Origin: Bacteroidales bacterium
Lineage (GTDB): Bacteria; Bacteroidota; Bacteroidia; Bacteroidales; UBA932
NCBI GenBank assembly: GCA_017962025.1
Contig: JAGCWD010000072.1
Location: forward strand, 1-54,481
Length of the DNA stretch: 54,481 bases
Direction: 5' to 3'
Below, in pieces: positions 24,807-34,460 of the stretch. How positions within the stretch are numbered: position 1 is the first letter of the stretch; the number at the start of each line of letters is the position of its first letter. The position numbers were made by a program, and so were the translations under genes. Under the pieces are notes generated by a model. The model worked only from the letters and a program-made list of their open reading frames with translations. It ran no database searches and had not been told where the DNA came from.

Positions 24807-27800
24807 TTAGAACATGCACCTGAAGGTGAGACCGAAGGTTCTCGAGGACGGGCTCTGGCCAGCCTCAAGATAGTTGCTACTAGATTCTGAAGGGTCGAAG
24901 TTCGGGCAGGCAGAATAAATCAGCCAAGGGTTGCTCGCTACGAAGGAGACGCTAGCAGAATTGAGACCAATGCCGAGTTTGTTGACGAAAGTCCTGGGCA
25001 GGGCATAGGTAAGGGAAAGCTCACGGAGTTTCAGGTAAGTTCTCTTGTAGAGAACACCATCATTGTCATAGTTGGACTTGTTGTAGTAGTAGTACCAGGA
25101 CTGGATGTGCGTGTCCACAGGATTGCCGCTTTCGTCAACACCGACAACATGGACACCGCCACCCTTGTCCGTAGGCTCACGGACGTTGATTCCATTGTCA
25201 TTGAGTTCCGCGGTGTAGGAGGAAAGACCGGAACCTTCCATCCAAAGGTTAGTCCATGAGAAAATGTCACCTCCGATGGTGTAGTCGAATTGAAGGCCAA
25301 GGGTCAAGGTCTTGTAACGGAAACTAGTGGAGAAACCACCGGTGAAGTCAGGCTGGAAGTTACCGACTGTCTTCTCCTCAACCTCTACGATAGGCATGTA
25401 ATCGCCGTAATACTGGTGATAAGCGGCGCCGGAAGTAGGCGCCAGGACAAGCTTGCCTTCGTCATTCCTCTTGAAGCGGGAACCGGTGTAAAGAACACCG
25501 ACAGGCTCACCCTCGATCGAATACATTCCGAACTCGTAGTTGAACTTGTTGTATTGGAGGAAGTATTGGGTCTGGTCAGGATGAAGCTTCACAAGGGTAT
25601 TGACGTTCTTAGCGATGTTGAAATCAGCATTCCATGTAAAATCCCTGGTGCGGACAAGGTCGCCACCGATCTCGAACTCGACACCGCGGTTACGGACAAG
25701 ACCAGCATTAACCTGCCTCATGTTCCAACCGGTCTGACCGGCGACAGGAAGGGAAATGATCTGATTCTTGGTGTCGCGGTTGTAGAAGTTGATGTCACCG
25801 TGAAGTCTGTTCTTAAACATCCTGAACTCGGTACCAACCTCGTAAGATGTGGAGATAGTAGGCTGGATGTCAGGATCGATCTGTGTTGTAGGTACACTCA
25901 TCGAAGAGATGGAGTTGTTGTACCTGGAACCGATACCATAGGTGTAAGTGGTAGCATAGGCACCCATCGTAGATCCGACCTGTGCTGCACTTGCACGCAG
26001 CTTCCAGAAGTCAAGCCAACTGGCCTTGACAAACCTGTTCAGCATGATGGAGAGTGATGCTCCTCCGTAGAGATAGTGATTATGAGAGACAGGAAGCCTG
26101 GAATCCCAGTCATTACGTGCAGAAAGATCGATGAAATAGGTGTCATCGAATCCCATAGTCAGGTTACCGAAGACCGAACGGGTTATGTATTGGGTAACGG
26201 AGTTGCTAGTAGAGTAGGTGTTAACCGAGTTCGAAAGATTGAAAAGCTTCGGGATAATGAGACCTGCATTTGTGTTGGAACTCAATGAGCCGTAGTCGTA
26301 AGTCTTCTGCTCAACGAAAGCGGCAGCATTGATACCGAGACGGTCATTGAAGAGACCCTTGTCCCAGGTAATACGACCTTGGTAGGTCATGTCAACTACA
26401 TGGTCCTGACTCTGGCTGTAACCGGATGTGTATGAATAGAAGTTAGGAGCCGCATGGTTCGTGGTCTCAGCATGGTAGTTGCGGATGTTGCCCATGATCC
26501 TGGCGCCAAGCTTGATATTCCAAGGAAGACTGAACTCAGCGTCACCGGTAATAACGTTCCAGATATATGTACTGTAAGCGTTATGCACTTCTGCATAAGC
26601 AAACGGGTTGTTGTGGTAGTTTGCGTCGAAATTGGTCTTGGATTTGATATTCCATGTCCTTGCACTTCCATCCGGACGCTCCCAATCCCTAAGTTCCTTG
26701 AAATCAACATTCATCTGACCCCACTGGATGAAGTCAGCGAGAGGGCTGGCCATTGAACTGTAACCATCACCGGCGGCGTTGTGGTTCTGCCTGTAGGTGA
26801 ACTTGTAGTCAAGGGAAAGGTTGAGCCAGGATGTAGGCATGATGTTGGTTTTCATCGTGAGGTAACGCCTGGTAGCCCTAGAGTTGTAAACAATACCAGT
26901 TCGGTCAGAGTTGGTGAATGAGACACGGGTATTGTGGTTGGGACCACCGTTGGAAACCGCTATATTGGTAGTGTTGTTCCAACCGGTGCGGAACATGTCA
27001 GCGGGATTAAACCTGGAGATCCAGGGATCGGCCTGCATGTACTTTGAGCTGGTGGGATCCCAATAGAGGGCTGAAGCAACCTTTACGTTAGGATCGAAGC
27101 GAGGACCCCAGTTCTCATCGTGCAGCCAGTCAAGGTTATAGGAGCCGTCAGGGTTCTGGAGATTGTTCCTTTCTCCGAGCAAGTACTGAGGTGACATTGT
27201 GTCTATGTCCTTGTAAGCTTCGGAGTTTCCAAGCCTCTGACCTACTTCACCATAAGAACCGCCACCGTATTCATGCTGGAGTTCGAGATGGTTGTAGTAG
27301 CGCTCCATAGTGGTGGTGTGGCTGAACTCGACATGGGTCTCACCATTCTTGGCACCACGGGTGGTGATGATAACGGCACCGTTACCTCCCTGGGAGCCGT
27401 AAAGTGCGGTTGCTGCAGGGCCCTTCAGGACGTTGAGGCTCTCAATGTCGTCCATGTTGACAGCATTCTTGTTGGTGATAGTACCGTCAACGACGTAGAT
27501 AGGCTCGCTACCACCCCAGGAATTATAACCCTGGGTACCGCGGAGAACTATAGAACCGGAGTCGAAGGTAGAACCGGAGCTGGAATAGAAACGTGCTCCA
27601 GCGACCTTTCCGGCCAGTGACTGTCCGAGATCGGTCTGACGGGCAATGGTAAGGTTCTCACCATCAATCTTGACGGTCGAGTAACCGATGGCCTTGTCCT
27701 TCCTCTTGAGGCCCTGGGCCGTAACGACGACCTGCTCGAGCATCTCAGTGTCGGGAGAAAGCACCACGTTGACCACCTGAGCTGCAGTCTGGGTCTGGTT

Positions 27801-28040
27801 GACCATACCGATGCAGGAGAAAACGAGGGTGCTGCCCGCAGGGACGTTGCGCAGGGTGTACTTTCCGGAAGCGTCAGTAATCGCTCCGTTGGTAGTCCCC
27901 TGGACAAAAACGGACGCTCCGATTACCGGAAGGCCGTCTTCTGCAGAGGTGACTGTACCAGTGACAGTCATGTTCTGCGCGAACACCGTGCCTATACTCA
28001 CGCAGAGGCACAGTAAAAAAACAACAAATTTTTTACTCAT
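24807..28040 (-). CDS. SusC/RagA TonB-dependent outer-membrane transporter (pair A)
   Basis: A 1077-residue transporter. Signal peptide ends at VFAQ (about 22); a carboxypeptidase-regulatory-like domain (24-105: VTGTVTSAEDGLPVIGASVFVQG) follows; then the SusC signature EQVVVTAQGLKRKDKAIGY and the plug (to about 230, VLKGPAATALYGSQGGNGAVIITT), then a 22-stranded barrel ending in ...FGLTFRCMF. It imports an unknown oligosaccharide or peptide with its SusD. Its first ~115 codons are almost identical at DNA level to the opposing susC, forming one arm of an inverted repeat around a recombinase gene. It has the longer upstream region and may be the expressed copy. Confidence 0.95.
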   Translation of the reverse strand: MSKKFVVFLLCLCVSIGTVFAQNMTVTGTVTSAEDGLPVIGASVFVQGTTNGAITDASGKYTLRNVPAGSTLVFSCIGMVNQTQTAAQVVNVVLSPDTEMLEQVVVTAQGLKRKDKAIGYSTVKIDGENLTIARQTDLGQSLAGKVAGARFYSSSGSTFDSGSIVLRGTQGYNSWGGSEPIYVVDGTITNKNAVNMDDIESLNVLKGPAATALYGSQGGNGAVIITTRGAKNGETHVEFSHTTTMERYYNHLELQHEYGGGSYGEVGQRLGNSEAYKDIDTMSPQYLLGERNNLQNPDGSYNLDWLHDENWGPRFDPNVKVASALYWDPTSSKYMQADPWISRFNPADMFRTGWNNTTNIAVSNGGPNHNTRVSFTNSDRTGIVYNSRATRRYLTMKTNIMPTSWLNLSLDYKFTYRQNHNAAGDGYSSMASPLADFIQWGQMNVDFKELRDWERPDGSARTWNIKSKTNFDANYHNNPFAYAEVHNAYSTYIWNVITGDAEFSLPWNIKLGARIMGNIRNYHAETTNHAAPNFYSYTSGYSQSQDHVVDMTYQGRITWDKGLFNDRLGINAAAFVEQKTYDYGSLSSNTNAGLIIPKLFNLSNSVNTYSTSNSVTQYITRSVFGNLTMGFDDTYFIDLSARNDWDSRLPVSHNHYLYGGASLSIMLNRFVKASWLDFWKLRASAAQVGSTMGAYATTYTYGIGSRYNNSISSMSVPTTQIDPDIQPTISTSYEVGTEFRMFKNRLHGDINFYNRDTKNQIISLPVAGQTGWNMRQVNAGLVRNRGVEFEIGGDLVRTRDFTWNADFNIAKNVNTLVKLHPDQTQYFLQYNKFNYEFGMYSIEGEPVGVLYTGSRFKRNDEGKLVLAPTSGAAYHQYYGDYMPIVEVEEKTVGNFQPDFTGGFSTSFRYKTLTLGLQFDYTIGGDIFSWTNLWMEGSGLSSYTAELNDNGINVREPTDKGGGVHVVGVDESGNPVDTHIQSWYYYYNKSNYDNDGVLYKRTYLKLRELSLTYALPRTFVNKLGIGLNSASVSFVASNPWLIYSACPNFDPSESSSNYLEAGQSPSSRTFGLTFRCMF

Positions 28041-28068
28041 AAGCTTAAATTTTTTATTAAACTTAATA
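27727..28068 (-). repeat. Left arm of the susC inverted repeat
   Basis: This arm (upstream leader and first 314 bases of susC A) matches 29366-29706 in inverted orientation. Perfect blocks are 53 bases (27727-27779), 39 (27840-27878), 38 (27801-27838) and about 23 around the start codon. Offsets from the ATG are equal in both genes (261 bases to the 53-base block), so recombination keeps the frame. Confidence 0.9.
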
Positions 28069-28402
28069 TTTAGTGATGAAATAGTGATTTTCTCAACTAT
28101 TTACGGCCGGCAAAACAGAAGTGTAAAAAGGGGATAATCCGCCCGTAAACGAACACAAACTGCAAAAACCGACCTGCAATTTTAGTAATAAAAAAGGAAT
28201 TATGCAACTTATTCAAAAAGGCCAAATCGTGAAAAACAATTGATTTTTATCGTTTTAACTCGTTAGGCTTGACCAAACTAGGGAGCCACGCCTTAAGAAT
28301 TTTTATTCAAAACCCGTTTTTGCTAACAAATCGGAACATGGTGTTTTTTATGGAATTATTAGCGTGGTGAATTGTAATGAATTAATAATCAAATCAATAA
28401 TA
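28069..28402. promoter_or_regulatory. Invertible-core upstream region with candidate susC promoter
   Basis: About 330 AT-rich bases between susC A and the recombinase hold no gene. On the minus strand GTTG (28205-28208) is 20 bases from TAAAATTG (28177-28184), close to the Bacteroidota consensus. It would give a susC A leader of about 130 bases. A plus-strand promoter for the recombinase is also expected here but is not clear. Confidence 0.4.
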
Positions 28403-29326
28403 ATGACTCATATACCTTTTGATGTTATTTGCCAGCTTTGGGAAGCTGACAAACAACGCTACGTAAAAGCCAGTTCGATGGCGGCTTATGTAATGACTAT
28501 CGAAAAGCACCTGAAACCCAACTTCGGCTACATCGACGAAATCACTTCAGACAGTATGCAGGAACTCGTCGACAGATGTGTCGAACAGGGTATGGCGCTT
28601 GCTTCCATTAAAAGCATCTTGGTTGTCCTCAAGATGATTGTACGCTACAGCGAGAGGCGAGGATGGATCGATCCTTTCCCGATGGATATGAGGTTCCCCA
28701 AGAACATTCGGAAAAAGACCGTACCTTCCGCCCTTCCTGTCAGGGAGGAAAAGATGATCATAGATTATCTGATCACCAATCCCACCAGCATGAACACCGG
28801 CCTCCTCATCTGTCTTTGCTGCGGATTAAGGATCGGCGAGGTTTGTGCCTTGAGATGGGTCGATGTGGATTTCTTCAACCAAGTGATCCACATCTCAAGG
28901 ACTATTTACCGGATTTATCATGCCGATGGACCGATCCGGGGATCTGAATTGGTGATAGGGTCTCCCAAGACAGCCACCTCTTTCCGTGATGTTCCCGTAA
29001 CCGGAATACTCTGCAAGATCCTTGTCAAGCTCCGGAAAGGGCGCAACAATGCTACATACATAGCTTCCGGGGAATCCACCCCTGTCGATCCCCAGACCTT
29101 CAGGAACAATTTCAAAAGGGTTACCGAGGTCCTGGGGCTTCCGCGCAGGAGAGTCCATATCCTAAGGCATACTTTTGCCACCAGATGTGTAGAGGCTGAT
29201 TGTGACTACAAGACCCTGAGCTCCTTGCTCGGCCACTCAAATGTAAGCACAACCCTGAATCTCTATGTCCATCCTGATATGGAAAGGAAACGACAGTGCG
29301 TTGAAAAGATGATGAAGATACTGTAA
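28403..29326 (+). CDS. Tyrosine recombinase between two susC genes
   Basis: A 307-residue site-specific recombinase. The N-terminal SAM-like DNA-binding domain covers residues 1-100. The catalytic domain has Arg in CCGLRIGEVCALRW, the Lys beta-hairpin region around GSPKTATSFRD, HILRHTFATR (His-x-x-Arg), LLGHSNVSTT (His) and the nucleophile Tyr in LNLYVHPD. All six catalytic positions appear present. ATG at 28403 was chosen; an in-frame GTG start at 28364 is possible. Lying inside inverted repeats made by the susC 5' ends, it most likely flips this segment. It reads towards susC B, which starts 66 bases after its stop. Confidence 0.93.
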   Translation: MTHIPFDVICQLWEADKQRYVKASSMAAYVMTIEKHLKPNFGYIDEITSDSMQELVDRCVEQGMALASIKSILVVLKMIVRYSERRGWIDPFPMDMRFPKNIRKKTVPSALPVREEKMIIDYLITNPTSMNTGLLICLCCGLRIGEVCALRWVDVDFFNQVIHISRTIYRIYHADGPIRGSELVIGSPKTATSFRDVPVTGILCKILVKLRKGRNNATYIASGESTPVDPQTFRNNFKRVTEVLGLPRRRVHILRHTFATRCVEADCDYKTLSSLLGHSNVSTTLNLYVHPDMERKRQCVEKMMKIL

Positions 29327-29365
29327 ACGCCCCCTTCTACTCTAGGCTTTCCTTTTTTAACTAAT

Positions 29366-29706
29366 TATTAAGTTTAATTAAGGTTTAAGCTTATGAGTAA
29401 AAAATTATTCTCTTTGCTGCTGTGCCTTTGCGTAAGCATGGGTACGGTGTTCGCGCAGAACATGACCGTCACTGGTACGGTCACATCTGCGGAGGACGGC
29501 CTTCCGGTGATCGGAGCGTCCGTCTTTGTCCAGGGAACTACCAACGGAGCGATCACTGACGCTTCCGGAAAGTACACCCTGCGCAACGTCCCTACGGGCA
29601 GCACCCTCGTTTTCTCCTGCATCGGTATGGTCGACCAGACCATGACTGCTGCCCAGGTGGTCAACGTGGTGCTTTCTCCCGACACTGAGATGCTCGAGCA
29701 GGTCGT
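29366..29706 (+). repeat. Right arm of the susC inverted repeat
   Basis: Inverted partner of 27727-28068. Perfect blocks are 29654-29706 (53 bases), 29555-29593 (39) and 29595-29632 (38), plus the segment around the start codon including an AAGCTT site just before ATG. The one-base length difference lies in the leader. Confidence 0.9.
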
Positions 29707-32620
29707 AGTTACGGCCCAGGGCATCAAGAGAAAGGACAAGGCCATCGGTTACTCAAACGTCAAGATCGACGCTGAGAACCTGACCATTGCACGTCAGACC
29801 GACCTCGGCCAGTCTCTCGCCGGTAAGGTCTCCGGAGCACGTTTCTACTCACGTGCAGGAACCAACCTCGACGCCGGTTCCATCGTTCTCCGTGGTACCT
29901 CCGTGTTCAACAACCTTTCCGGTTCGTCACCTATTTATGTAATTGACGGAACCATCGCAAGCCAGGGCGCCCTCAACATGGACGATGTCGAGAGCCTCAA
30001 CATCCTCAAGGGACCTGCTGCTACGGCACTGTATGGTTACCAGGGAGCAAACGGAGCCGTGATCATCACCACCCGCTCCGCCAAGAACGGCGAGACCCAT
30101 GTAGAGTTCAGCCACACCACAACGATGGAGAAGTACTACAACCACCTGAAGATCCAGGATAAGTTCGGTGGTGGATCATACGGTCGTTATGGCCAGTATT
30201 ACGGTCAGAATGAGAAGTATGCCAATGAGGATACCAACTCTCCCGAGTGGTTGCTCGGTAATTTCGAGAGCCAGAACCCGGACGGATCGTACAACTACGA
30301 CTGGGGTGATGACGAGAACTGGGGTCCCCGTTTCGACCCGAATGTGAAAGTCGCTGACGCCCTCTACTGGGATCCTACCAGCAGCAAGTACATGAAGGCA
30401 GATCCTTGGACATTCCAGTTCAATCCCGCCGACATGTTCCGTACCGGTTGGACCAACACGACCAACATCGCCGTCTCTACTTCAGGCAAGAACTACAACA
30501 CCCGTATTTCCTTCACCAACACCGATCGTACCACCATCAAGGACAACACCGATGCACAGAGGCGTTACCTCACGATGAAGACCATGATCGATCCCACTTC
30601 CTGGATGAAGATAACCCTTGACTACAAGATGACCTACAGGAAGAACCACAACGGATCATCCGACGGTTATGGTGAAATCACCAGCCCCCTCATGGACTTC
30701 ACACAGTGGGGTCACATGAACCTCAACATGAAGGACTACCGCGACTGGGAGCGTCCGGACGGAAGTGTCAGGACATGGAACATCACCTCGAACGAGAACT
30801 TCAATCCGACTTTCCACGACAACCCCTGGGCCACCATGTACCTTCACAACAGCTATGGTGCAACCCTCTACAATGTCGCAACCGGTGACGTGGAGTTCAG
30901 TCTCCCCTGGAACATCAAGGTTGGCGGCCGAGTGATGGCCAACATCAGCAACTATCACGGTGAAAGCAGGTACCATCAGGCTCCAAACGTCAGGAACTTC
31001 AGCTCCTACTACGGAGAGAGCCAGAACCATGCTATGACACTCACCTATCAGGGCCGCATCACCTGGGACAAGAGCCTCATCAACGACCGCCTCGGCATCA
31101 ACGCCGCCGCCTTCGTCGAGGAACTCGATTATGATTACGGTACCCTCGGTGCCAACACCACTGACGGCCTTACCATCCCCAGGTACTTTAACCTGGCTGC
31201 ATCCAACGGTATCAAGTCCGCTTCCAACAGCGAGACACACTACAAGACCCGTTCGGTCTTCGGTAACCTCACCATGGGATTCGATGACACCTATTTCATC
31301 GACCTTTCCGTACGTAATGACTGGGATTCCAGATTGCCTAGCGCCAACAACCATTATCTCTATGGTGGTGCATCAGTCTCCATCATGCTGAACAAGTTCT
31401 TCAAGGCCAACTGGCTCGACTTCTGGAAACTGCGCGCAAGCGCCGCCCAGGTAGGATCTACCCTCGGCGCCTATGCTACGACCTATGTCTATGGTTCCGG
31501 CACCAAGTACAACGGTACCATTGCTGCACAGTCCCAGTCCTCTACACAGCTCAACCCGGCAATCAAGCCTACTATCTCCACTTCCTACGAAGTTGGTACT
31601 GAGTTCAGGATGTTCAAGAACAGGCTACATGGTGACATCAACCTCTACAACCGTGACACCAAGAACCAGATCCTCAACCTCCCTGTCGCCGGTCAGACCG
31701 GTTACAACACCCGCCAGATCAACACTGGTCTCGTGAGGAACAGGGGTATCGAGTTCGAGATAGGTGGCGACATCATCCGCACCCGTGATTTCACCTGGAC
31801 AGGTGACTTCAACATCGCAAAGAATGTCAACACCCTCGTGAACCTCTATCCTGGTTATGAAGAGTACTTCCTCGCCTACAACAGGTTCTACTATGACTTC
31901 GGTATCTACGCCAACGAAGGCAGCCCTATCGGTGTAATGTACACCCTCGGCCGCTGGAAGCGTAACGATGAAGGAAAGATCGTCGTCAAGAAGAGCACCA
32001 GTGCATGGTGGGGCGGTGGCTACCAGCCAGTCTATGACCTCGGAGGAGATCCTCATTACATCGGTAACTTCCAGCCCGACTGGACCGGTGGTTTCTCCAC
32101 CAACTTCCGTTACAAGAACTGGAATCTCGGCATGAGCTTCGACTACACCATCGGTGGACAGATCTTCTCATATTCCAACCTGTGGATGACCGGTTCCGGT
32201 ATTGCGTCCTGGACTGCCGATGTCAATGACAAGGGTATCAACGTCCGTGAACCTGTCGCCAAGGGTGGTGGTGTCCATGTCAACGGTGTCGATGAGGATG
32301 GAAACCCTGTCGACTGCTACATGAACGCAGCCTATTACTTCCAGTATCAGGCAATGTATGACAACGACCACTGGATGTACGACCGTACTTACCTGAAGAT
32401 GCGTGAGGTCTCCCTGACCTACAACTTCCCCAGGAGGTTCGTTGACAACCTCGGAATCGGCCTCAACAGCGCGAGCCTCTCGTTCGTCGCTTCCAACCCC
32501 TGGCTGATCTACTCTGCAGTTCCTAACTTCGACCCTTCAGAGTCAAGTACTGACTGGCTCGAAGGTGGACAGAACCCTTCGTCAAGGACATTCGGTTTCA
32601 CTTTCAGATGCAGTTTCTAA
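29393..32620 (+). CDS. SusC/RagA TonB-dependent outer-membrane transporter (pair B)
   Basis: A 1075-residue paralogue of the SusC at 24807-28040, with the same plan: signal peptide (VFAQ), regulatory-like domain, EQVVVTAQGIKRKDKAIGY, plug (ILKGPAATALYGYQGANGAVIITT) and barrel ending FGFTFRCSF. The first ~115 residues are nearly identical to copy A; plug and barrel diverge, especially in predicted loops (e.g. residues 165-185 and 270-300), implying a different ligand. Only 66 bases separate it from the recombinase stop, with no clear promoter. In this orientation it may be silent or depend on read-through. Confidence 0.95.
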   Translation: MSKKLFSLLLCLCVSMGTVFAQNMTVTGTVTSAEDGLPVIGASVFVQGTTNGAITDASGKYTLRNVPTGSTLVFSCIGMVDQTMTAAQVVNVVLSPDTEMLEQVVVTAQGIKRKDKAIGYSNVKIDAENLTIARQTDLGQSLAGKVSGARFYSRAGTNLDAGSIVLRGTSVFNNLSGSSPIYVIDGTIASQGALNMDDVESLNILKGPAATALYGYQGANGAVIITTRSAKNGETHVEFSHTTTMEKYYNHLKIQDKFGGGSYGRYGQYYGQNEKYANEDTNSPEWLLGNFESQNPDGSYNYDWGDDENWGPRFDPNVKVADALYWDPTSSKYMKADPWTFQFNPADMFRTGWTNTTNIAVSTSGKNYNTRISFTNTDRTTIKDNTDAQRRYLTMKTMIDPTSWMKITLDYKMTYRKNHNGSSDGYGEITSPLMDFTQWGHMNLNMKDYRDWERPDGSVRTWNITSNENFNPTFHDNPWATMYLHNSYGATLYNVATGDVEFSLPWNIKVGGRVMANISNYHGESRYHQAPNVRNFSSYYGESQNHAMTLTYQGRITWDKSLINDRLGINAAAFVEELDYDYGTLGANTTDGLTIPRYFNLAASNGIKSASNSETHYKTRSVFGNLTMGFDDTYFIDLSVRNDWDSRLPSANNHYLYGGASVSIMLNKFFKANWLDFWKLRASAAQVGSTLGAYATTYVYGSGTKYNGTIAAQSQSSTQLNPAIKPTISTSYEVGTEFRMFKNRLHGDINLYNRDTKNQILNLPVAGQTGYNTRQINTGLVRNRGIEFEIGGDIIRTRDFTWTGDFNIAKNVNTLVNLYPGYEEYFLAYNRFYYDFGIYANEGSPIGVMYTLGRWKRNDEGKIVVKKSTSAWWGGGYQPVYDLGGDPHYIGNFQPDWTGGFSTNFRYKNWNLGMSFDYTIGGQIFSYSNLWMTGSGIASWTADVNDKGINVREPVAKGGGVHVNGVDEDGNPVDCYMNAAYYFQYQAMYDNDHWMYDRTYLKMREVSLTYNFPRRFVDNLGIGLNSASLSFVASNPWLIYSAVPNFDPSESSTDWLEGGQNPSSRTFGFTFRCSF

Positions 32621-32641
32621 TATTAAATGGAGATTACTACT

Positions 32642-34177
32642 ATGAGAATATTTAGAAAATCAATGCTTGCGGCACTTGCCGTAGCCGCAACCCTTACAAG
32701 CTGCAAGCCCGGTGACTTCGGAGACATCAACCTTTCCCCGAACAGCCCGTCCACTCCTTACACGGACATGCTCTTTACCTTTGCCTGCTTCTCCCAGAGA
32801 GGGTTCATCACCTCCACAAGCTATGACCTCTGGCAGGTCAGCTGGGCAGGTTACATGGCCGAGGCGGTGAACAACCAGTTCGGCGACCTCAAGACGACCT
32901 TCTACTTCGCTACGAGGGACTACTACTACACCCCGATGAAGAACCTCACCACAATCATCAATATGAACACTGATGAGGAAACTAAGGATGAGGTGAATGT
33001 CCGCCAGTTCGGAACAAACAACAACCAGATAGCCGCTGCTCTGACCCTCAGGGCATGGTACATGATGCACCTTACCGACATGCTCGGCCCTCTTCCTTGG
33101 TCCGAGGCTTGGAAGGCAGATTCAGACGACATCTGGTTCCCGAAGTTCGATTCCCAGCAGGAGATCTACACAGCCCTGTTCAACGATCTCGAGCAGGCCT
33201 ACGGTCTCTTCGACGAGAGCAGCTCCCTGACCAAGAACGATATCATGTACAACGGTAACATCGCCCGTTGGAAGAAGTTCAACGCTTCCCTCCGTATGGA
33301 CATGGCCCTCAGAATCTCCGACGTCGATCCTTCGACCGCGAAGACCCGCTTCGGTACAGCCTACGGCCAGGGTGGTATTACCGCCGCTGCTGATGGTTAT
33401 CACTACAAGCATGACAACACTGCGACCTACGCCTACCTGTACTACATCGGTAACCTCAACTATGGTTCAAGGGATCTCCAGTGGGGCCCCAACAAGTACA
33501 TAGTTGACGCCCTCAAGGAGTACAAGGATCCCCGTATGTTCGTACGCTTCACAATTGGCGACGATGCTTACCTCGGCAAGAGGCCTGGCGATCCGACTGA
33601 CTATGAGGCCTATTTCGGAATCGAGTACGGCCAGAGGACCAATGATATGGTCCACCAGTGGGCCGACAAGTCCTGCTCCATCAGCCAGAAGTACTGTGCA
33701 CAGACTGCTACCTACGGAATCTTCACCGCGGCAAGGAGCCTCTTCAACATGGCAGAGGCTGCACTGCTCGGAATCATCTCCGCAGATGCAAGCTCTCTGT
33801 ATGAGCAGGGAATCCGTGCTTCCTTCGAATTTGAGGAGGCTGAGGGAGTTGACGAATACATCGCCGCTCACCCGCTGCCCGCCGACAAGGAGCAGGCCCT
33901 CTATGAGGTCCGCATGCAGAGGTGGATTGCAGGCTTCCTGACAGACTCCATCGAGGCCTGGTCTGACTGGAGGAGGACCAATACTCCTGCCATGAAACTC
34001 ACTGAGTATCAGACAGAGAGCAATGGTGGACACACTGTCCTTCCTTACCGTCACACCTATGAGTCAACCGACATCGACCGTAACCCTGATGAGTACAAGA
34101 AGGCTATCGACGCCTACTGCGGTGGCAGGGACGAGCGTTGGGACAGAGTCTGGTGGGATGTCGCTCCTAACGAGTAA
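32642..34177 (+). CDS. SusD/RagB-like nutrient-binding lipoprotein (pair B)
   Basis: A 511-residue surface lipoprotein, lipobox LTSC (Cys21), partner of the SusC 21 bases upstream. It shares with SusD A the start SPNSPSTPYTDMLFTFACFS, the middle block RWKKFNASLRMDMALRISDVD and the end NPDEYKKAIDAYCGGRDERWDRVWWDVAPNE. The ATG at 32642 was chosen by analogy with pair A. A terminator follows. Divergence from SusD A is spread through the ligand-binding part. Confidence 0.92.
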   Translation: MRIFRKSMLAALAVAATLTSCKPGDFGDINLSPNSPSTPYTDMLFTFACFSQRGFITSTSYDLWQVSWAGYMAEAVNNQFGDLKTTFYFATRDYYYTPMKNLTTIINMNTDEETKDEVNVRQFGTNNNQIAAALTLRAWYMMHLTDMLGPLPWSEAWKADSDDIWFPKFDSQQEIYTALFNDLEQAYGLFDESSSLTKNDIMYNGNIARWKKFNASLRMDMALRISDVDPSTAKTRFGTAYGQGGITAAADGYHYKHDNTATYAYLYYIGNLNYGSRDLQWGPNKYIVDALKEYKDPRMFVRFTIGDDAYLGKRPGDPTDYEAYFGIEYGQRTNDMVHQWADKSCSISQKYCAQTATYGIFTAARSLFNMAEAALLGIISADASSLYEQGIRASFEFEEAEGVDEYIAAHPLPADKEQALYEVRMQRWIAGFLTDSIEAWSDWRRTNTPAMKLTEYQTESNGGHTVLPYRHTYESTDIDRNPDEYKKAIDAYCGGRDERWDRVWWDVAPNE

Positions 34178-34206
34178 TCTGCATTTCACATAGATTGCAA
34201 CATCAA

Positions 34207-34239
34207 GAACCCCGAAAGTGAATGTCTCTTTCGGGGTTC
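34207..34239 (+). terminator. Terminator after susD B
   Basis: GAACCCCGAAAG (34207-34218) and CTTTCGGGGTTC (34228-34239) form a perfect 12-bp stem with a nine-base loop, followed by ATTATATATTCTT. It ends the susC-susD B unit. Confidence 0.8.
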
Positions 34240-34460
34240 ATTATATATTCTTAATCAAAAGCACAGGGTAACCCTGGAAAAAGGCGACGATAAAAAAGAT
34301 GCTCAGTTCGCCGTGAACCGGAATAATGGGGACCGGTACACGATATATACATAAATTTCCATGTGCCGCTACTTCATGCAAGGCACCCTTCAGCAAAGAA
34401 AGAATATCGCGTCAACAGTATTGTCAAAGACCAATACTATATATGGAGGTATTAGTAGTG
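34240..34460. other. Intergenic region between susD B and the aromatic operon
   Basis: No gene is supported. It has an interrupted palindrome CAGGGT-A-ACCCTG near 34265 and a perfect 7-bp inverted repeat AGTATTG/CAATACT (34417-34438, eight-base loop). The latter could end the minus-strand aromatic operon, but no U-tract follows. Confidence 0.4.

Noticed and set aside
28364-28402. GTG start for the recombinase at 28364
   Set aside because: The extra 13 residues are not typical of the family and an ATG follows at 28403; kept only as an alternative.
23245-34177. susCD duplication as a simple assembly artefact
   Set aside because: The paralogues diverge strongly over plug, barrel and SusD, so they are separate genes; only the 5' ends match.
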